From Silene latifolia (taxonomy: Eukaryota; Streptophyta; Magnoliopsida; Caryophyllales; Caryophyllaceae): DNA of 64,000 nt. The notes below the pieces were generated by a model, which did not search any database, had not been told where the DNA came from, and was given only the letters and a program-made list of their open reading frames with translations. Location: contig NC_133538.1 of the NCBI RefSeq assembly GCF_048544455.1, positions 43,436,969 to 43,500,968 of the forward strand, read 5' to 3'. Both the position numbers and the translations under genes were made by a program. Numbering within the stretch: position 1 is the stretch's first letter; every line of letters starts with the position of its first letter. Of the stretch, positions 1 through 11,055 are shown piece after piece.

Positions 1-2639
1 CGCTGGGTTCCGTTGCTTGTTTGACCGCTGTGTCTGCTTAAGACTTCCGCTCCTTGGAGTAATGTTGAGTGTAGGACTGCTATTCGGCACCAGCGTCAGG
101 AGGAGAGTATTACCAGGGCAATCCTTGCTTGGGGGGTACCTGGGGGGTGGGGGGTTTGCAGCTGTTGCAGGAGTGTTTTGATGAGGGTCCTTCTTTGTTT
201 CATGTGGAGGAGGATCTGGATTTGGGTGAGCTTAACCTCCGTCAATGTCGGCGAAAGATTTGTGATGGTCACTATACTGCTGCTGTTCAAGTGCTTTCTT
301 CCTCTAGGGTTGCCCCCTATTCCGATGCCACTCTTGTGGCCTTGCATGAGAAGCATCCTGTCGCACCACCTCCTTCTTTGCCTCCTTTGTCTGGGGATCA
401 TCATCCTCTGGTTGCCTCTTCCGCGGTGGTTTTGGATATGCTTTGGAGCTTCCCACGTGGTACTTCTTGTGGGCGGGATGGTTTTCGTGCCCAGCACCTT
501 ATGGACTGTTTGAGTGGCGCTATTGTGGCTATCTCTGATGATTTGATCACTTCTATTACTAGGGTGGTTAATATTTTTCTTGAGGGCCGGTGTCCTCTTC
601 CTCTGGGTGAGTACATTGTCAGCGCCCCTCTCACGCCACTCGTTAAACCGGGTGGTGGGGTTCGTCCTATTGCTGTTGGCACGGTTTGGAGACGGCTTGT
701 CTCGAAGGTTGGTGCTTTTATGGTTGGTCCTTCTTTATCTTCTTATTTTGATGGACTTCAGTTTGGGGTGGGTGTGTCCGGTGGAGGAGAGGCTATCTTG
801 CATGCCTTGAACCGGCTCATTGAGGCTCGGGGTCCGAGGTGGGGCTTTCTATGTTGCTTTGGTTGATTTCGAGAATGCGTTCAACCTTGTTTATCGTGCG
901 ACCATGCATCAGGAGGTCCTCCGTCGTTGCCCGGTTCTTTCCCCGTTGGGTGGATTTTTGTTATTCCAGCCCTGCCCGTCTTTTTTATGTGGAGCACTGC
1001 TTGTGGTCTTGTCAGGGTGTCCAGCAGGGTGATCCGTTGGGCCCTTTACTTTTCGTTTTGGTTTTGCATCACTCAGTATGCAAGATCCGGGACACTTTTG
1101 ACCTCACTATGCAGGCGTGGTACTTAGATGATGGTACCATCGTGGGTGATACTTTGGTGGTGGAGAAGGTCTTGGATTTGATTATGGTGGATGGCCCTCG
1201 TTTTAGACTTCATCTTAATGTCTCCAAGACGGAGGTCTTTTGGCCTGTTGAGAATCCTCAGAGTCGGCTTCCTGGGGTTTTGCCCCCTTCTATTTCTCGG
1301 CCATTGCGTGGTGTTACAGTTTTGGGTGGACCTGTCAGTACTTGTCCTGGTTTTGGCAGTGAGATTGTGGCGAAGAGAGTAACTAAGACCATTGAGCTAA
1401 TGGACTTGGTTGCGAGGATTGAGGACCCGCAGTGTGAGTTGCTTCTACTTCGCGCTTGCACTGGTATTTCTAAGCTCTATTTCTCACTTCGTACTTGCTC
1501 CCCTAGTGTTTTTAGGGTCGATCCATCTTCCTTTTGATGTCGCTCTTCGTTCCAGCTTGGAACGTATTGTCACCGCGTCTGGGCCGGGTTTTGGGGATCG
1601 GCAGTGGCGCCTTGTCACATTCCCTTTTCATCTTGGTGTCTATGCGGCGAGAGATGTTTTATTTTATGCTTTTATTGCGTCCCGTTTGCAGTCTGCTGGT
1701 TTGCAGGCTAAGCTCCTTGGCCCTTCTGGTATTGTAGCTGCTGGCCCTGCCTTTGATGATGTCGCGCGGGTGTTTACTGCGACTATAGGCTCTGGTATCT
1801 TAGGTAACCCTAGTGAAATTGCTGCCCCCAAACTTATGAAGAAATTGGCAGACATTTATTTCACGACGGTTGCTGCTGCCTCAGAGTCTGTTTTCTCTTT
1901 GACACCGCGCCAGCTTGCTTTATGGAAGTCTCAGCAGGGTTCTCACTCCTCTGATTGGTTACGTGCTGTTCCTATCTCGGGGTTGGGTCAGGCTATGAAC
2001 GGGAAGACTTACCGTAGTGTGCTTGGGTATCGTCTGGGTGTTCCATTATTCACGGTATCTAGGCCCTGTCTTGCTTGCTCTCGGGTTTTTACTGGGGATG
2101 TTTTTGGGGACCACGTTGTTTATTGTACTGGTACTGTGGGCGTCAAACATCGGCATAAACTCGTCCGGGACACTCTTTTCGACATCTGTTATAGATCTGG
2201 TATTTCTGCGGGAAAGGAGGTTCATATTGGTTTGGTTGATGGGCATGGTGGCTCTCTTCGTCTTGCGGATTTGTTGCTTTATTCTTGGGACAGAGGGCGT
2301 GATGTGTGCGTTGACTTGACATGGTCTTCTCCTTTGACTCAGACTGGGATGACGGATTTTGTGCCTGGCCGGGTTGTCACTGATGCTGCTCACCGTAAGT
2401 GTGCTAAGTACGGGGATTTGTGCGCGGCAGCGGGTTATGGTTTCTTTCCTTTCTCTTTCTCTTCCCTTGGGGAGTTGGGTTCGGATGCTGTTGCCTTGCT
2501 CAAGCGGATCCAAAAATTCTCGGTATCTCAGGATGCGGGGGCTCGAGTGGTCGCTTACATTTTTACTAGACTTAGCTTTTCTGTTGCTAAGGGTGTGGGA
2601 GCCCAGATTGTCTCTCGGCTCCCCACCAATTTCATGTAA
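1..2639 (+). pseudogene. Non-LTR retrotransposon relic: RT plus C-terminal zinc-finger and restriction-like endonuclease region
   Basis: The reverse transcriptase of a LINE is spread over three frames. Frame 3 (129-866) holds LVKPGGGVRPIAVGT near 636-690. Frame 1 holds VDFENAF near 862-890, the first catalytic Asp. Frame 2 (to 1537) holds QGVQQGDPLGPLLF near 1012-1058 and the catalytic box as YLDD near 1120-1131. Frame 3 returns at 1410-2639. The C-terminal part has a Cys/His cluster (CLACS near 2068-2082, then HVVYC near 2113-2127), the stretch RHKLVRDTLFDIC, and an acidic pattern (RLADLLLYSW then CVDLTW, near 2257-2322). That layout matches LINEs that use a C-terminal restriction-like endonuclease instead of an N-terminal APE domain. 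At least three frameshifts make it dead. The 5' end is outside the window. The RT call is secure; the endonuclease assignment is inferred from pattern only. Confidence 0.75.
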
Positions 2640-2682
2640 ACTTTTATTTTCCTTTTAATGAAAGCTGCGCGCATCCTTTTTC

Positions 2683-2698
2683 AAAAAAAAAAAAAAAT

Positions 2699-2766
<68 letters not shown>

Positions 2767-2815
2767 TAGTAATAGTAGTAATAGTAGTAATTACAATAAT
2801 ACTAATAATAATCGT
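2683..2815 (+). repeat. Poly(A) tail followed by (TAA)n microsatellite
   Basis: A run of about 15 A is followed by TAA units (roughly 2699-2762) and then degenerate TAA/TAG units. It lies 44 bases after the stop of the LINE relic, as expected for the 3' tail of a non-LTR element. No target-site duplication could be checked because the 5' end of the relic is outside the window. Confidence 0.85.
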
Positions 2816-2887
2816 ATTTGTACAATAGTAATAATATGATAATTACATAGTTTTCTAATTGCTTCCTTATACCCTATGAACTACCAA

Positions 2888-2895
2888 TATAAATA
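2888..2895 (+). promoter_or_regulatory. TATA box of the chromovirus-like LTR
   Basis: TATAAATA is followed about 116 bases later by AAG|GTAATT (junction 3005/3006), which looks like a splice donor. Element F has a TATA-like site and an AAG|GTAAGC donor at nearly the same spacing on its own sense strand, so the pairing is probably conserved in the family. Confidence 0.55.
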
Positions 2896-3239
2896 GACCT
2901 TATTCATCATAAAGCATAAATAATTCACATAAAAGAAAAGAGGAGGAAGAAATAATTCACAAAAGAGAAAAGAGAAGGAAGTACTAGCTAGGAGATCGTC
3001 ACAAGGTAATTTTCTAATCGTCTCATAACATACTCACCTTAAGATTGATATAGCTAATTAATTAAACCATCATTGACTGACCTAAGACCATGACCATGAC
3101 CGGGCAACATCAGGGAATGGCCGGACCCAACGTTGACCACCACTGACTGACTGGAAAGGGGTGTTCGAAGGGTTTTTCGTAGGGTGGTTTTGTTGTTACC
3201 ATATAACTGAAAACGCAAAATTGAACCCGTAACTTTGAC

Positions 3240-3720
3240 CATCATGACCTGGGTTGGGGTTGGTTGGTCAAGGGGGGAGGAGTCGACCACCGTGGTGGTG
3301 TCGTGGTGGTCATAGATGGTGGTTTGCGGCGGTGGTGGCTAGAAAAACGTGAAACAGGGGGGGTACTACTACTGCTGCTCTCGGTTTTGGGAGGTTGTAG
3401 TGGTGGTGTAGATGGGTCGGGGAACACCCCTGGAACTACCGTAAGTCAGTGGTGATAACGGTGGTGGCCAGAGGTGGTATGGTGTTGTATGGTGGTGTTG
3501 TTGGCGGGTTGGAGTTGTTGTCGGGTAAGGGCATTGTTGTTGGGGTCGGTACACTAGTGGGTCTAGGGCTAGATGGTTCGAGGTGGTGGCTGGAGTCGAG
3601 GGCAAGGCTGGTGACATGAGGGGTCCACCGTGGTGCATGGTGGCTGACCACGGTGGACTTAGTGGTTAGAGGCCGAGAATGAAGGGTGTTTGTCGGGTTT
3701 TAATGGGTTGAGTTGGGCTC
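3240..3720 (+). repeat. GGT/GTT-rich low-complexity tract inside the LTR
   Basis: Long runs of GGTGGT and GTTGTT triplets dominate. Open frames on both strands here translate to Thr/Pro/His or Val/Gly-rich strings with no domain, so they are composition artefacts. From 3720 to 4170 I see only AT-rich sequence with scattered TAA units. Confidence 0.7.
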
Positions 3721-4178
3721 GGGTTTGGGGAAGGTCTTGACTCGAGTTTGTAATATTTGAAGGGGGTTTTTGAATATCGTAATGCAATAATAGTAATAAT
3801 AATAATGAATAACTAATATAATTTATAAATTATTAGATAAGAATAATGAATTATAATAATGGAATAATTATTTATGTTAGGTGACGGAATTTTTGAGAAG
3901 CTTTATTAGGATTTCTACTTATTGGATTGCTGTATACAGAGTATTTGCTTGCCAGGTAGAATAACGATTCTACTGGACTCATTATTTGTGTATCTTGTCA
4001 TTTAATTGGATGTTGTGTTTACTAGATTGAATTGTTTTGGATTATTGGATTATTGCATGTCTTGCATATTGTGATTGAAAGCGGTTGTATTGGTTATTCC
4101 TTAGACGGTGTGGTAGGTAGCCTTGTTGTTGCTACTGTTGGTTTGATAATGATTTGGATATCAGGTTTAGCCTGGCAG

Positions 4179-4261
4179 ACATCATGGTAAGAGCCTTCGG
4201 GTGATGTGATAAAAACTTACTGCCTGAGATAGACATCATGGTAAGAGCCTTCAGGTGATGT
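4179..4261 (+). other. Two copies of a tetraloop hairpin in the LTR
   Basis: Copy 1: ACATCA (4179-4184) pairs with TGATGT (4202-4207), and inside it CC (4194-4195) pairs with GG (4200-4201) around the tetraloop TTCG. Copy 2: the same arms at 4233-4238 and 4256-4261, with CC and GG around TTCA. A 9-base purine-rich strand lies between outer and inner stems in both. TTCG closed by C-G is a very stable RNA tetraloop. It is on the sense strand of the LTR. Function is unknown. Confidence 0.5.
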
Positions 4262-4351
4262 ATTATAAACATACTGGCATACACTGTTTAATACTATCGT
4301 GGTGGTGTAAGGCCCCAGGCTGGTTCTGCTGACATGTCTCTGGTGCATCTA

Positions 4352-4500
4352 CTCAACTGGAGGTTGAGGGCTGAATTGTGACTCAACGGGAGGTTGAGGG
4401 CTGAATTATGAGAACAGTTGATTTGGCATTTGTGTTTGAATCTTTATACTATTTATATTATCTGTGTTGAGATTGTTATCCTACTCAACCGCGAGGTTGA
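4352..4500 (+). other. Three CTCAAC/GTTGAG hairpins in the LTR
   Basis: CTCAAC at 4352-4357 pairs with GTTGAG at 4363-4368 (loop TGGAG). CTCAAC at 4382-4387 pairs with GTTGAG at 4393-4398 (loop GGGAG). TCAACC at 4485-4490 pairs with GGTTGA at 4495-4500 around GCGA, a GNRA-type tetraloop. Positions relative to the LTR end resemble those of the hairpin array in element F. Confidence 0.45.
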
Positions 4501-4854
4501 CCGTGTATTCGTGAACACCTGTGATGAACCGTAACTGGGGAGCAGATTTGACAGGTACTTGAGTTAGCTAACTTGGGAGCTTAAGGGGATGCGTGAGGAC
4601 TCGGCTAGTCTACCTAGAAGTATAGACCATTTAGTTTATTAATCACTTTATTTATTTCCGCTGCGAGTTGTAGTTAATTTTATATTGAGTTTTTTGTTTG
4701 GTTAAATTTAATAAACATGTAATCGCTAAATTTTATCTAAAGTGCTTTGGTTTGTTGTACTTTGTTATTCACTACCTCGGAAAACCGAGATGGTAACGCT
4801 CTTATTTACTTGTGATGTCTTGCTAACGCCTCCTGAATAAATGGGGGTGTTACA

Positions 4855-5176
4855 GAAATGAAAGTGGAGCAGGCTGCGTTTTATCTAAGGGACGAAGTTG
4901 GGGTGTAGGGGCACCGCGAGAGGGAGGTTTCATGTTAGTATTATAAGAGTTTAGGTGAACTCGCAAATCCTTGGGTGGACTTCAAGAAGGCAATGAGGAA
5001 TCACTTTGTTCCAAAACATATTCATAGCAAGTCGAGGGCCGAGTTCGACACGTTTGCTATGACCGATAGTATGACCGTGGCTGAATACTATCACAAGTTC
5101 AACGAGTTGTCGCACTATACGGAGGACATGGAGCCGAGTCAACTGAGTCTGGCTCTCCGTTTCGAGAGAGGGTTGT
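4855..5176 (+). pseudogene. Element G gag, middle part
   Basis: The frame runs EMKVEQAAFYLRDEVGV, a stop, then WVDFKKAMRNHFVPKHI and YYHKFNELSHY, typical of the Retrotrans_gag capsid domain of gypsy elements. It ends at FERGL where element H is inserted. An in-frame TAG (near 4906) and a frame change near 4940 break it. Reading continues at 19922 after H. Confidence 0.8.
5172..5176 (+). repeat. Left TSD of element H (GTTGT)
   Basis: GTTGT at 5172-5176 is repeated exactly at 19917-19921, directly outside the TG and CA ends of the two H LTRs. This fixes H as one complete insertion into G gag. Confidence 0.95.
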
Positions 5177-8092
5177 TGTAGATACCCAGTATCTGCACCT
5201 CCCAAAAACCACCCGATGATGATCGGACTATAACGTGTTTTTGATATGCGTGCGTGGATTGGCTATACATGAGACGGTTTAATGCACTACTCGAATATGA
5301 AAAATGATTTCAAAAGTTTTCTAACTTAATTTGCATTAAAATAACACTATTTAGAGTTAAAACCGTCTTCGGACCCAAAACCGACTCAGAAACCCGTCAA
5401 CTCGAGTCAACCTGAGCTGAACCGTGTCAAACCAAATCTCGAATGTCAAAAATAATGCCATGAATGCCTTTATGTCATTTCCAATTACATAACCCTAATT
5501 AGAGTCAGAACCGTCTTCGTACCCAAAACCGACTCAGAAACCCGCAACTCGAGTCAACCTGGGTCAACCTAAGTCAAACCAAATCTCAAATGTCAAAAAT
5601 AATGCCATGAATTTCTTTATCATGTCATTTCCATTAAAATGACCCTAATTAGAGTTAAAACCGACACCGAGCCAAAAACCGACTCGAAATTCAAATCCCG
5701 ACTCACACGGGTCAAACCCGAGTCAAGCACACAAATTACCTATCCCAAGTAACACCAAAATCATCTTATTAGATGCCCATATTGTTACACGACATCTTAT
5801 ATGAATACCAAAAACCAAACAATGGATGGAGAATTGGCCACGTCCAAATTGAAAGGGACAATACACCCCTTTCCATCACAAGGTAGCTCGCGCCTCTTTA
5901 GGCATGCCCTTGGCCAGCAAGCAAACCTAACCGACTTGCTACCATCCCCATTTCTCTATAAATACCCACCATCACACACCACAATTCTCACGCGAGCGTT
6001 CGCCCCTCCTTCTCCCTTAAACTTCTAGACTCGACTTCCTAAGTCACAAAATCGACACGTGTTTACGACCTACCGATCGTAAACACAAGCCTTACACATT
6101 TTGTTTGGTACCGTCGCCGTGCATTCGACCGACCCATTTGGCAAACTCAATTCATCAATCAACATGTTTTTATTAACATATTTTCAACATATTTTCAAAA
6201 CTAAATCCTTTTTTAAGGCACTCTTTTAAACTTCTTTGATCGCAAGTAGTCACAACGAGAAAACCGTCTCTAAAGTCGTCTACGTCGCAAACATCAATAC
6301 ACGTAAGTTTGAGGGTGTAAATATCTCATTTATTTCATGTCTTTACTGTTTTTATGAGTTTATATGCATGAACAATGCATAACACGATTCAAACATAGGT
6401 TAGACGAGCCAAAACCGGATTTTGGCTTGAGACAGGGGCTACTTACGTAGCAGGTACGCTCGCGCCTCAATGCCCCCTCAGGCCTTAATCCAACCGTGTT
6501 TGTTCTCGTCTTTCCTCTTTATTTAATTTCTTATTTGCAATCGGTTTTTACCACTTCAAATGTTTCAAATCATTTTTATGACAAACTTTTTAGCCATAAA
6601 TTATAATCACCCTTGGTTCCATATACCATGACGGTTTAATCCCTGACTCGGTGATATTAATTGGTTAATTACATTGTAAAGGAAATTCTTTTCTTTAATT
6701 TACCATTTTAATTCATTTTTATGTTAAACATATTTTGACCATTACAAAAATCATCTTTGGTTCTTTATACCATGACGGTTTATTCCGTGACTCGATGATA
6801 TTATTGGTTAATTACATTATATTGGGTATTTTAACACCCTTTTCTTTTATTTACCATCTTTCTCATTTATTTACATTTGTAGATATATTAGTCATAATTC
6901 ATAATCATCCTTGATTCTTTATACCATGTCGGTTTAATCCGAGTACGGTGATAAATATCGACTAATTACAAATAAATGAACTTAACATATTTATTTCATA
7001 TCAAACATTTTACATTTGTAAACTATGCTTTTCAAACTTTCAAATCCGACAACGAATATTACTAACATAATAGTAATTATTCCGAGTCATGCAAATCATA
7101 CATGCAAATCATTAATCACAAATAACGGTTTTAAACAACCTTTTTAACAACCAGGGGACGCCCTTTGGGTCGTCGTCTGGCTCGCGCCCCAAGAGGCCGT
7201 TTGTTTTCAAGTTTTAAAACATGGGCAGGGCCCTTTATCTCGCCAATAGGCTCGCGCCTTAACAGGGCTGCCTGGCACTGTTCTGTCCTGTTTTAACATT
7301 TGTCTAGGACGATCCCGATTACGGTTAATCCGAATACGTGACGGATCAGATTGACAATTTTGCATTTTATACTTTGTCATTTGACACCCTTTTTCAAGTA
7401 ATGGATCGTGTTAAGCACCATGACCCGAATTTGGTAAATGGATGTTTAATTTCCGTTCTCACATGCAAATCAATCTAAATCCAACTTGACATCTTATACT
7501 TGATACTTGGATTAAAACAAACCGACTTAGGAAATTCTCACATGTTAGGTTAAACTTTTGGATGCGCATTCATGCATTTAAATCGTTTTACCAACTCTTG
7601 CACTTAAACAACCACGATCGATCAGTAGAGGCCGCTAACGCGGGCGGGATTGGGTGTCTGATTAAAGGGCTTCCCAATATGCACCCTCACCCCTTACTCA
7701 GAACCTTTGGATAGTGGATGGCCTTATCCAGGGTATACGAGAGTCATTTTAGGCATAGAATGCTAAAAGGGGGACGAGTTCTTATCTTTAGAACCTATGT
7801 CAAACACCGCTTTTTGCCTTGATTTACCTAGGTATAAAGTGGATTCGAACGGGTTCCAAGCATCCCATAAATGCTTGGTGGCGGCTCCGAACATCTATAA
7901 TCGTTTCGAGACCTTTGCCGAGACGAAACCGACCGATCTAAAGCGATCAGGTCGAAAGCGTTCTTACGCCGCCGCTCGTGGCTTTCAAAAGACCAATGTA
8001 CATCCACAGATTGGCTTGGCGTGCAGGTGGCCCGTGACCGCAGATCGGTAGGTGGCCCAAATCCACAGACCGGCCTGTGGCCCTTGTCCACA
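5177..8092 (+). repeat. 5' LTR of element H (2916 bp)
   Basis: It aligns along its whole length with 16997-19916. Internal repeats include about three diverged copies of an ACCGACTCAGAAACCCG block (5341-5700) and three of a block centred on ATACCATGACGG (6600-6960). The 3' end carries an open frame (7797-8051) that is also in the other LTR; it has no start context or domain and is treated as chance. Confidence 0.95.
5957..5964 (+). promoter_or_regulatory. TATA box of the H 5' LTR
   Basis: TATAAATA in a C-rich context, kept exactly in the second LTR at 17777-17784. It lies about 780 bases into the LTR, so U3 would be about 0.8 kb and R plus U5 about 2.1 kb. Confidence 0.75.
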
Positions 8093-8095
8093 GTT

Positions 8096-8113
8096 TGGCG
8101 ACTCCACTGGGGA
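8096..8113 (+). other. Primer-binding site of element H
   Basis: TGGCGACTCCACTGGGGA starts three bases after the CA end of the 5' LTR, the expected place for a tRNA primer-binding site. I do not assign the tRNA. From 8114 to about 8560 I see leader sequence with no feature. Confidence 0.8.
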
Positions 8114-8574
8114 GAACTAGGACACTTGTGTCTTTGTGATCCTTAGAGGTGAAACTCGAACGAGGTCGTGGTTAAAGTGCATTAATTGATATTATGGTCA
8201 TAAGTTGGGTTCCTTGTCCAGGCCCATAACCTAACCCTTTTCGACCAATTGGCTCGTCTCGTCGGCGTGAGTTTTCTCATCCTCGCGTTTCGAATCCCGA
8301 TTGAGTCAAGCATACCGTTGACGTTACACATTTCTGTTTCGTCAAAGAGCTTTCATCACCTTCGAGCATGAGGCTAGGGCACCCTCCTTACACATTTTGT
8401 TTGGATTGGTATCCCTCTCGTAAATCGGGGTTTGATTGCTTGGTGTGTAACCACCCTAATTAAGCCAAAACCCGTGTCAGCATTATGCATAATATAATGA
8501 AACTGTGAGTGCTTATGTGCTATGTGATCATAAGTCCTTCCGTGTCATTTTCAAACTTTCAAAAAACACATTTT

Positions 8575-9380
8575 GCGCCGTTATAATGGCCATTTCAAAC
8601 CTCGGTCTTTCCTCGACCGTTGGAACCTTTTTATGCCGTCGTAATGACGAATTTCAAACGCGGTTTTTGACAACCGTTTCAAACCTCGGTCCTTCGTTGA
8701 CCGTTGCATTTCAAACAACACGCCTTTCTAGGCCGTCATAATGACGATTTTAAAACCCGGTTTTCTACAACCATTTCATCACACCTTTCCAAGCCGTCGT
8801 AATGACGATTTTCAAATCCGGTTTTCTACAACCATTTCAACACGCCTTTCTAGGCCGTCCTAATGAAGACTTTCAAAACCGGTTTTAACAACCGTTTCAA
8901 AAAACACATTTTTAGGCCGTCGTAATGACGATTTTCAAACTCGGTTTTTCACAACCGTTTCAAACCCTGGTCTTTCGCCGACCGTTGCACACCTTTTTGT
9001 ACCGTTGTAATGACGATTTCAAAACTTTGTTTTCACAAACCATTTCAAAATACCTTTTTACGTCATCGTAATGGCAATTTCAAACCTCGATCTGTCGCTG
9101 ATCATTGTATTCTCAAACTGCCCTTTTACGCCGTCGTAATGACGAATTCTACCCTCGAATTTTAAAAATTCGAAATCAATATTCAAAAATGAAAACTTTT
9201 TTTTAAACCGTCGTAATGACGATTTCAACCCGTGCAACTTTCAAATTTCAAATCTCGTTTTCGAAATCAAATTTGGCTTTTCTAAGCTGTCGTAATGACG
9301 ATTTCAATTCCCACACTTTTCGATTTGCATACCGCCTTTCAAAGGTTAAAACGGTTTTCTAACCCGTCGTAATGACGAAT
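8575..9380 (+). repeat. Array of GCCGTCGTAATGACGA motifs in the H leader
   Basis: About twelve copies of this motif or close variants recur every 60-95 bases (near 8575, 8636, 8731, 8791, 8851, 8921, 9000, 9061, 9131, 9209, 9286, 9362), with a late variant near 10316. Each holds CGTC and GACG arms around GTAAT, so each can form a small hairpin. Spacer sequence between motifs is much less conserved than the motif. Confidence 0.8.
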
Positions 9381-9410
9381 TCAATCCTCACAATTTCCAA
9401 TTTCAAATCA

Positions 9411-10330
9411 TTTGAAAACAAATTTAACCGTTTTCAAATCCCCCAATTTCAAAATCAACCATTTGAAAACAACTTTAACCGTTTTCAAAATTCCAATTCA
9501 AAATCAAATCTTTGAAAACAAACTTAACCGTTTTCAAATTTCAAATCCAATTTCAAATCATTTGAAAACAAATTTAACCGTTTTCAAATTTCAAACCCAA
9601 TTTCAAATCTTTGAAAACAAATTTAACCGTTTTCAAATTTCAAATTCAAAATCAAATCTTTGAAAACAAATTTAACCGTTCTCAAATTTCAATTCAAAAT
9701 CAAATCTTTGATAACGAATTTAACTGTTTTAAAATTTCAATTCAAAATCAAATCTTTGAAAACAGATATAACCGTTTTTAAATTTCAATTCAAAATCAAA
9801 TCTTTGAAAACAAATTTAACCGTTTTCAGATTTCAAATCAAAACTCAATCTTTGAAAACAAATTTAACCGTTTTCAAATTTCAAATTCAAAATCAAATCT
9901 TTGAAAACAGATTTAACCGTTTCCAAATTTGAAATCCAATTTTAAATCATTTGAAAACTAATTTAACCGTTTTCAAATTTCAATTCAAAATCAAATCTTT
10001 GAAAACAAATTTAACCGTTTTCAAATTTCAAAACCAATTTCAAATCATTTGAAAACAAATTAAACCGTTTTCAAATTTCAATTCAAAATCAAATCTTTGA
10101 AAACCAATTTAACCGTTTTCAAATTTCAAATCCAATTTCAAATCTTTGAAAACCAATTTAATCGTTTTCAAATTTCAATTCAAAATCAAATCTTTGAAAA
10201 CAAACTTAACCGTTTTCAAATTTCAAATCCAATTCCAAATCTTTGAAAACAAATTTAACCGTTTTCTAATTTCAATTTGAAATCAAATCTGTTGAAAACA
10301 AATTTAACCGTTTTCATGGCCATTGTGATG
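9411..10330 (+). repeat. Tandem array of 48-51 bp units, each an inverted repeat
   Basis: About 19 units start at TTTGAAAAC (9411, 9462, 9511, 9561, 9610, 9659, 9707 and on to about 10290). Most contain TTTGAAAAC and GTTTTCAAA, exact reverse complements separated by about ten bases. Asn/Phe-rich open frames across the array (9412-9932) come from the repeat and have no protein support. From 10331 to 11055 I see transition sequence with no feature. Confidence 0.88.
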
Positions 10331-11055
10331 ACGATTCCAAATTCTTCAATTCTCGATTTTCAAATCAGTGATTCGGAATTTCAAAAACTGTCTTCGGAAA
10401 CAACACATTGTTTTCAGAGCCGTCGCAAACTCAAACTCAAACCGTCTTTTGAAAACAAACTTAAGACAACTCTTCAACTGATCGACTTTCGGAGATCCCT
10501 ACTCTTCGGAAGCCGTCCATAAAACGACAAATGAATCTTTTTGAAAATCTCTATTTTCAAAAACTTCAGTCCACCTTTCCGATTCAGCCTCGAGTCAGTT
10601 AGAGTCCAATCGATTTCAAGTCAAGTCGTCTGGATAACATCGAGTCTCCGCCGAAGTTAGTACCTATCTTCAGGTCTAGGTCGTATCTTCAATGGCGTTA
10701 GCAGTGTCAAAACCTCTTGGGTATTAAACCCGTCTTTTCCCTACATTACGGGTCAAAGGTCAAGTTGTGTACATGTCTTGTCCAACGGCGTCACGCTACC
10801 AACAAACCTCCAAATATCGTCAGAAGTCGTCTGTCTAGGCATCGCTATGCCAAAGTCGACACTCGAGTCCAAGTTCAACATTCTACACCCATAGTTCAAA
10901 CACAAGAGGTCATTCACGATCTTTAATGAACTCATAACCTAGTCACACTGTCGCGTCTTCACGACAAAACTGCCTTTTGTACATATGTGTCGTACTTTCC
11001 TTTGTTTGTGCAATTCCTTGTCAAGACAAGTTATAACGCCTTTCGTTATGTCGAT

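Larger units (their letters stand above)
2816..4854 (+). mobile_element. Chromovirus-like LTR (solo LTR or 3' LTR) inserted in the gag of element G; left end unresolved
   Basis: The right end reads GGGGGTGTTACA (4843-4854) and directly abuts gag codons of element G. The last 450 bases or so match, in inverted orientation, the start of element F at 22156. Shared features are the TGTAACACCCCC terminus, the palindromic CTCGG block and the stretch around 4590-4640. A TATA box and a GTAA donor-like site occur near the left, consistent with the U3/R part of an LTR of about 2 kb. I could not find the left TG end or a matching TSD (right flank GAAAT), so the start given is simply the end of the TAA tract. 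Confidence 0.6.

Noticed and set aside
3242..3651. Overlapping Pro/Thr/His-rich open frames on -
   Set aside because: They are translations of GGT/GTT-rich low complexity, lack domains, and overlap other frames of equal length.
7797..8051. Open frame in the H LTR that is also open in the other LTR (19663-19875)
   Set aside because: Presence in both copies is due to LTR identity; frame lengths differ, there is no domain and it lies next to the PBS in the untranslated leader.
9412..9932. Two adjacent Asn/Phe-rich open frames
   Set aside because: They are reading frames through 48-51 bp tandem units without stops in that phase; composition alone explains them.
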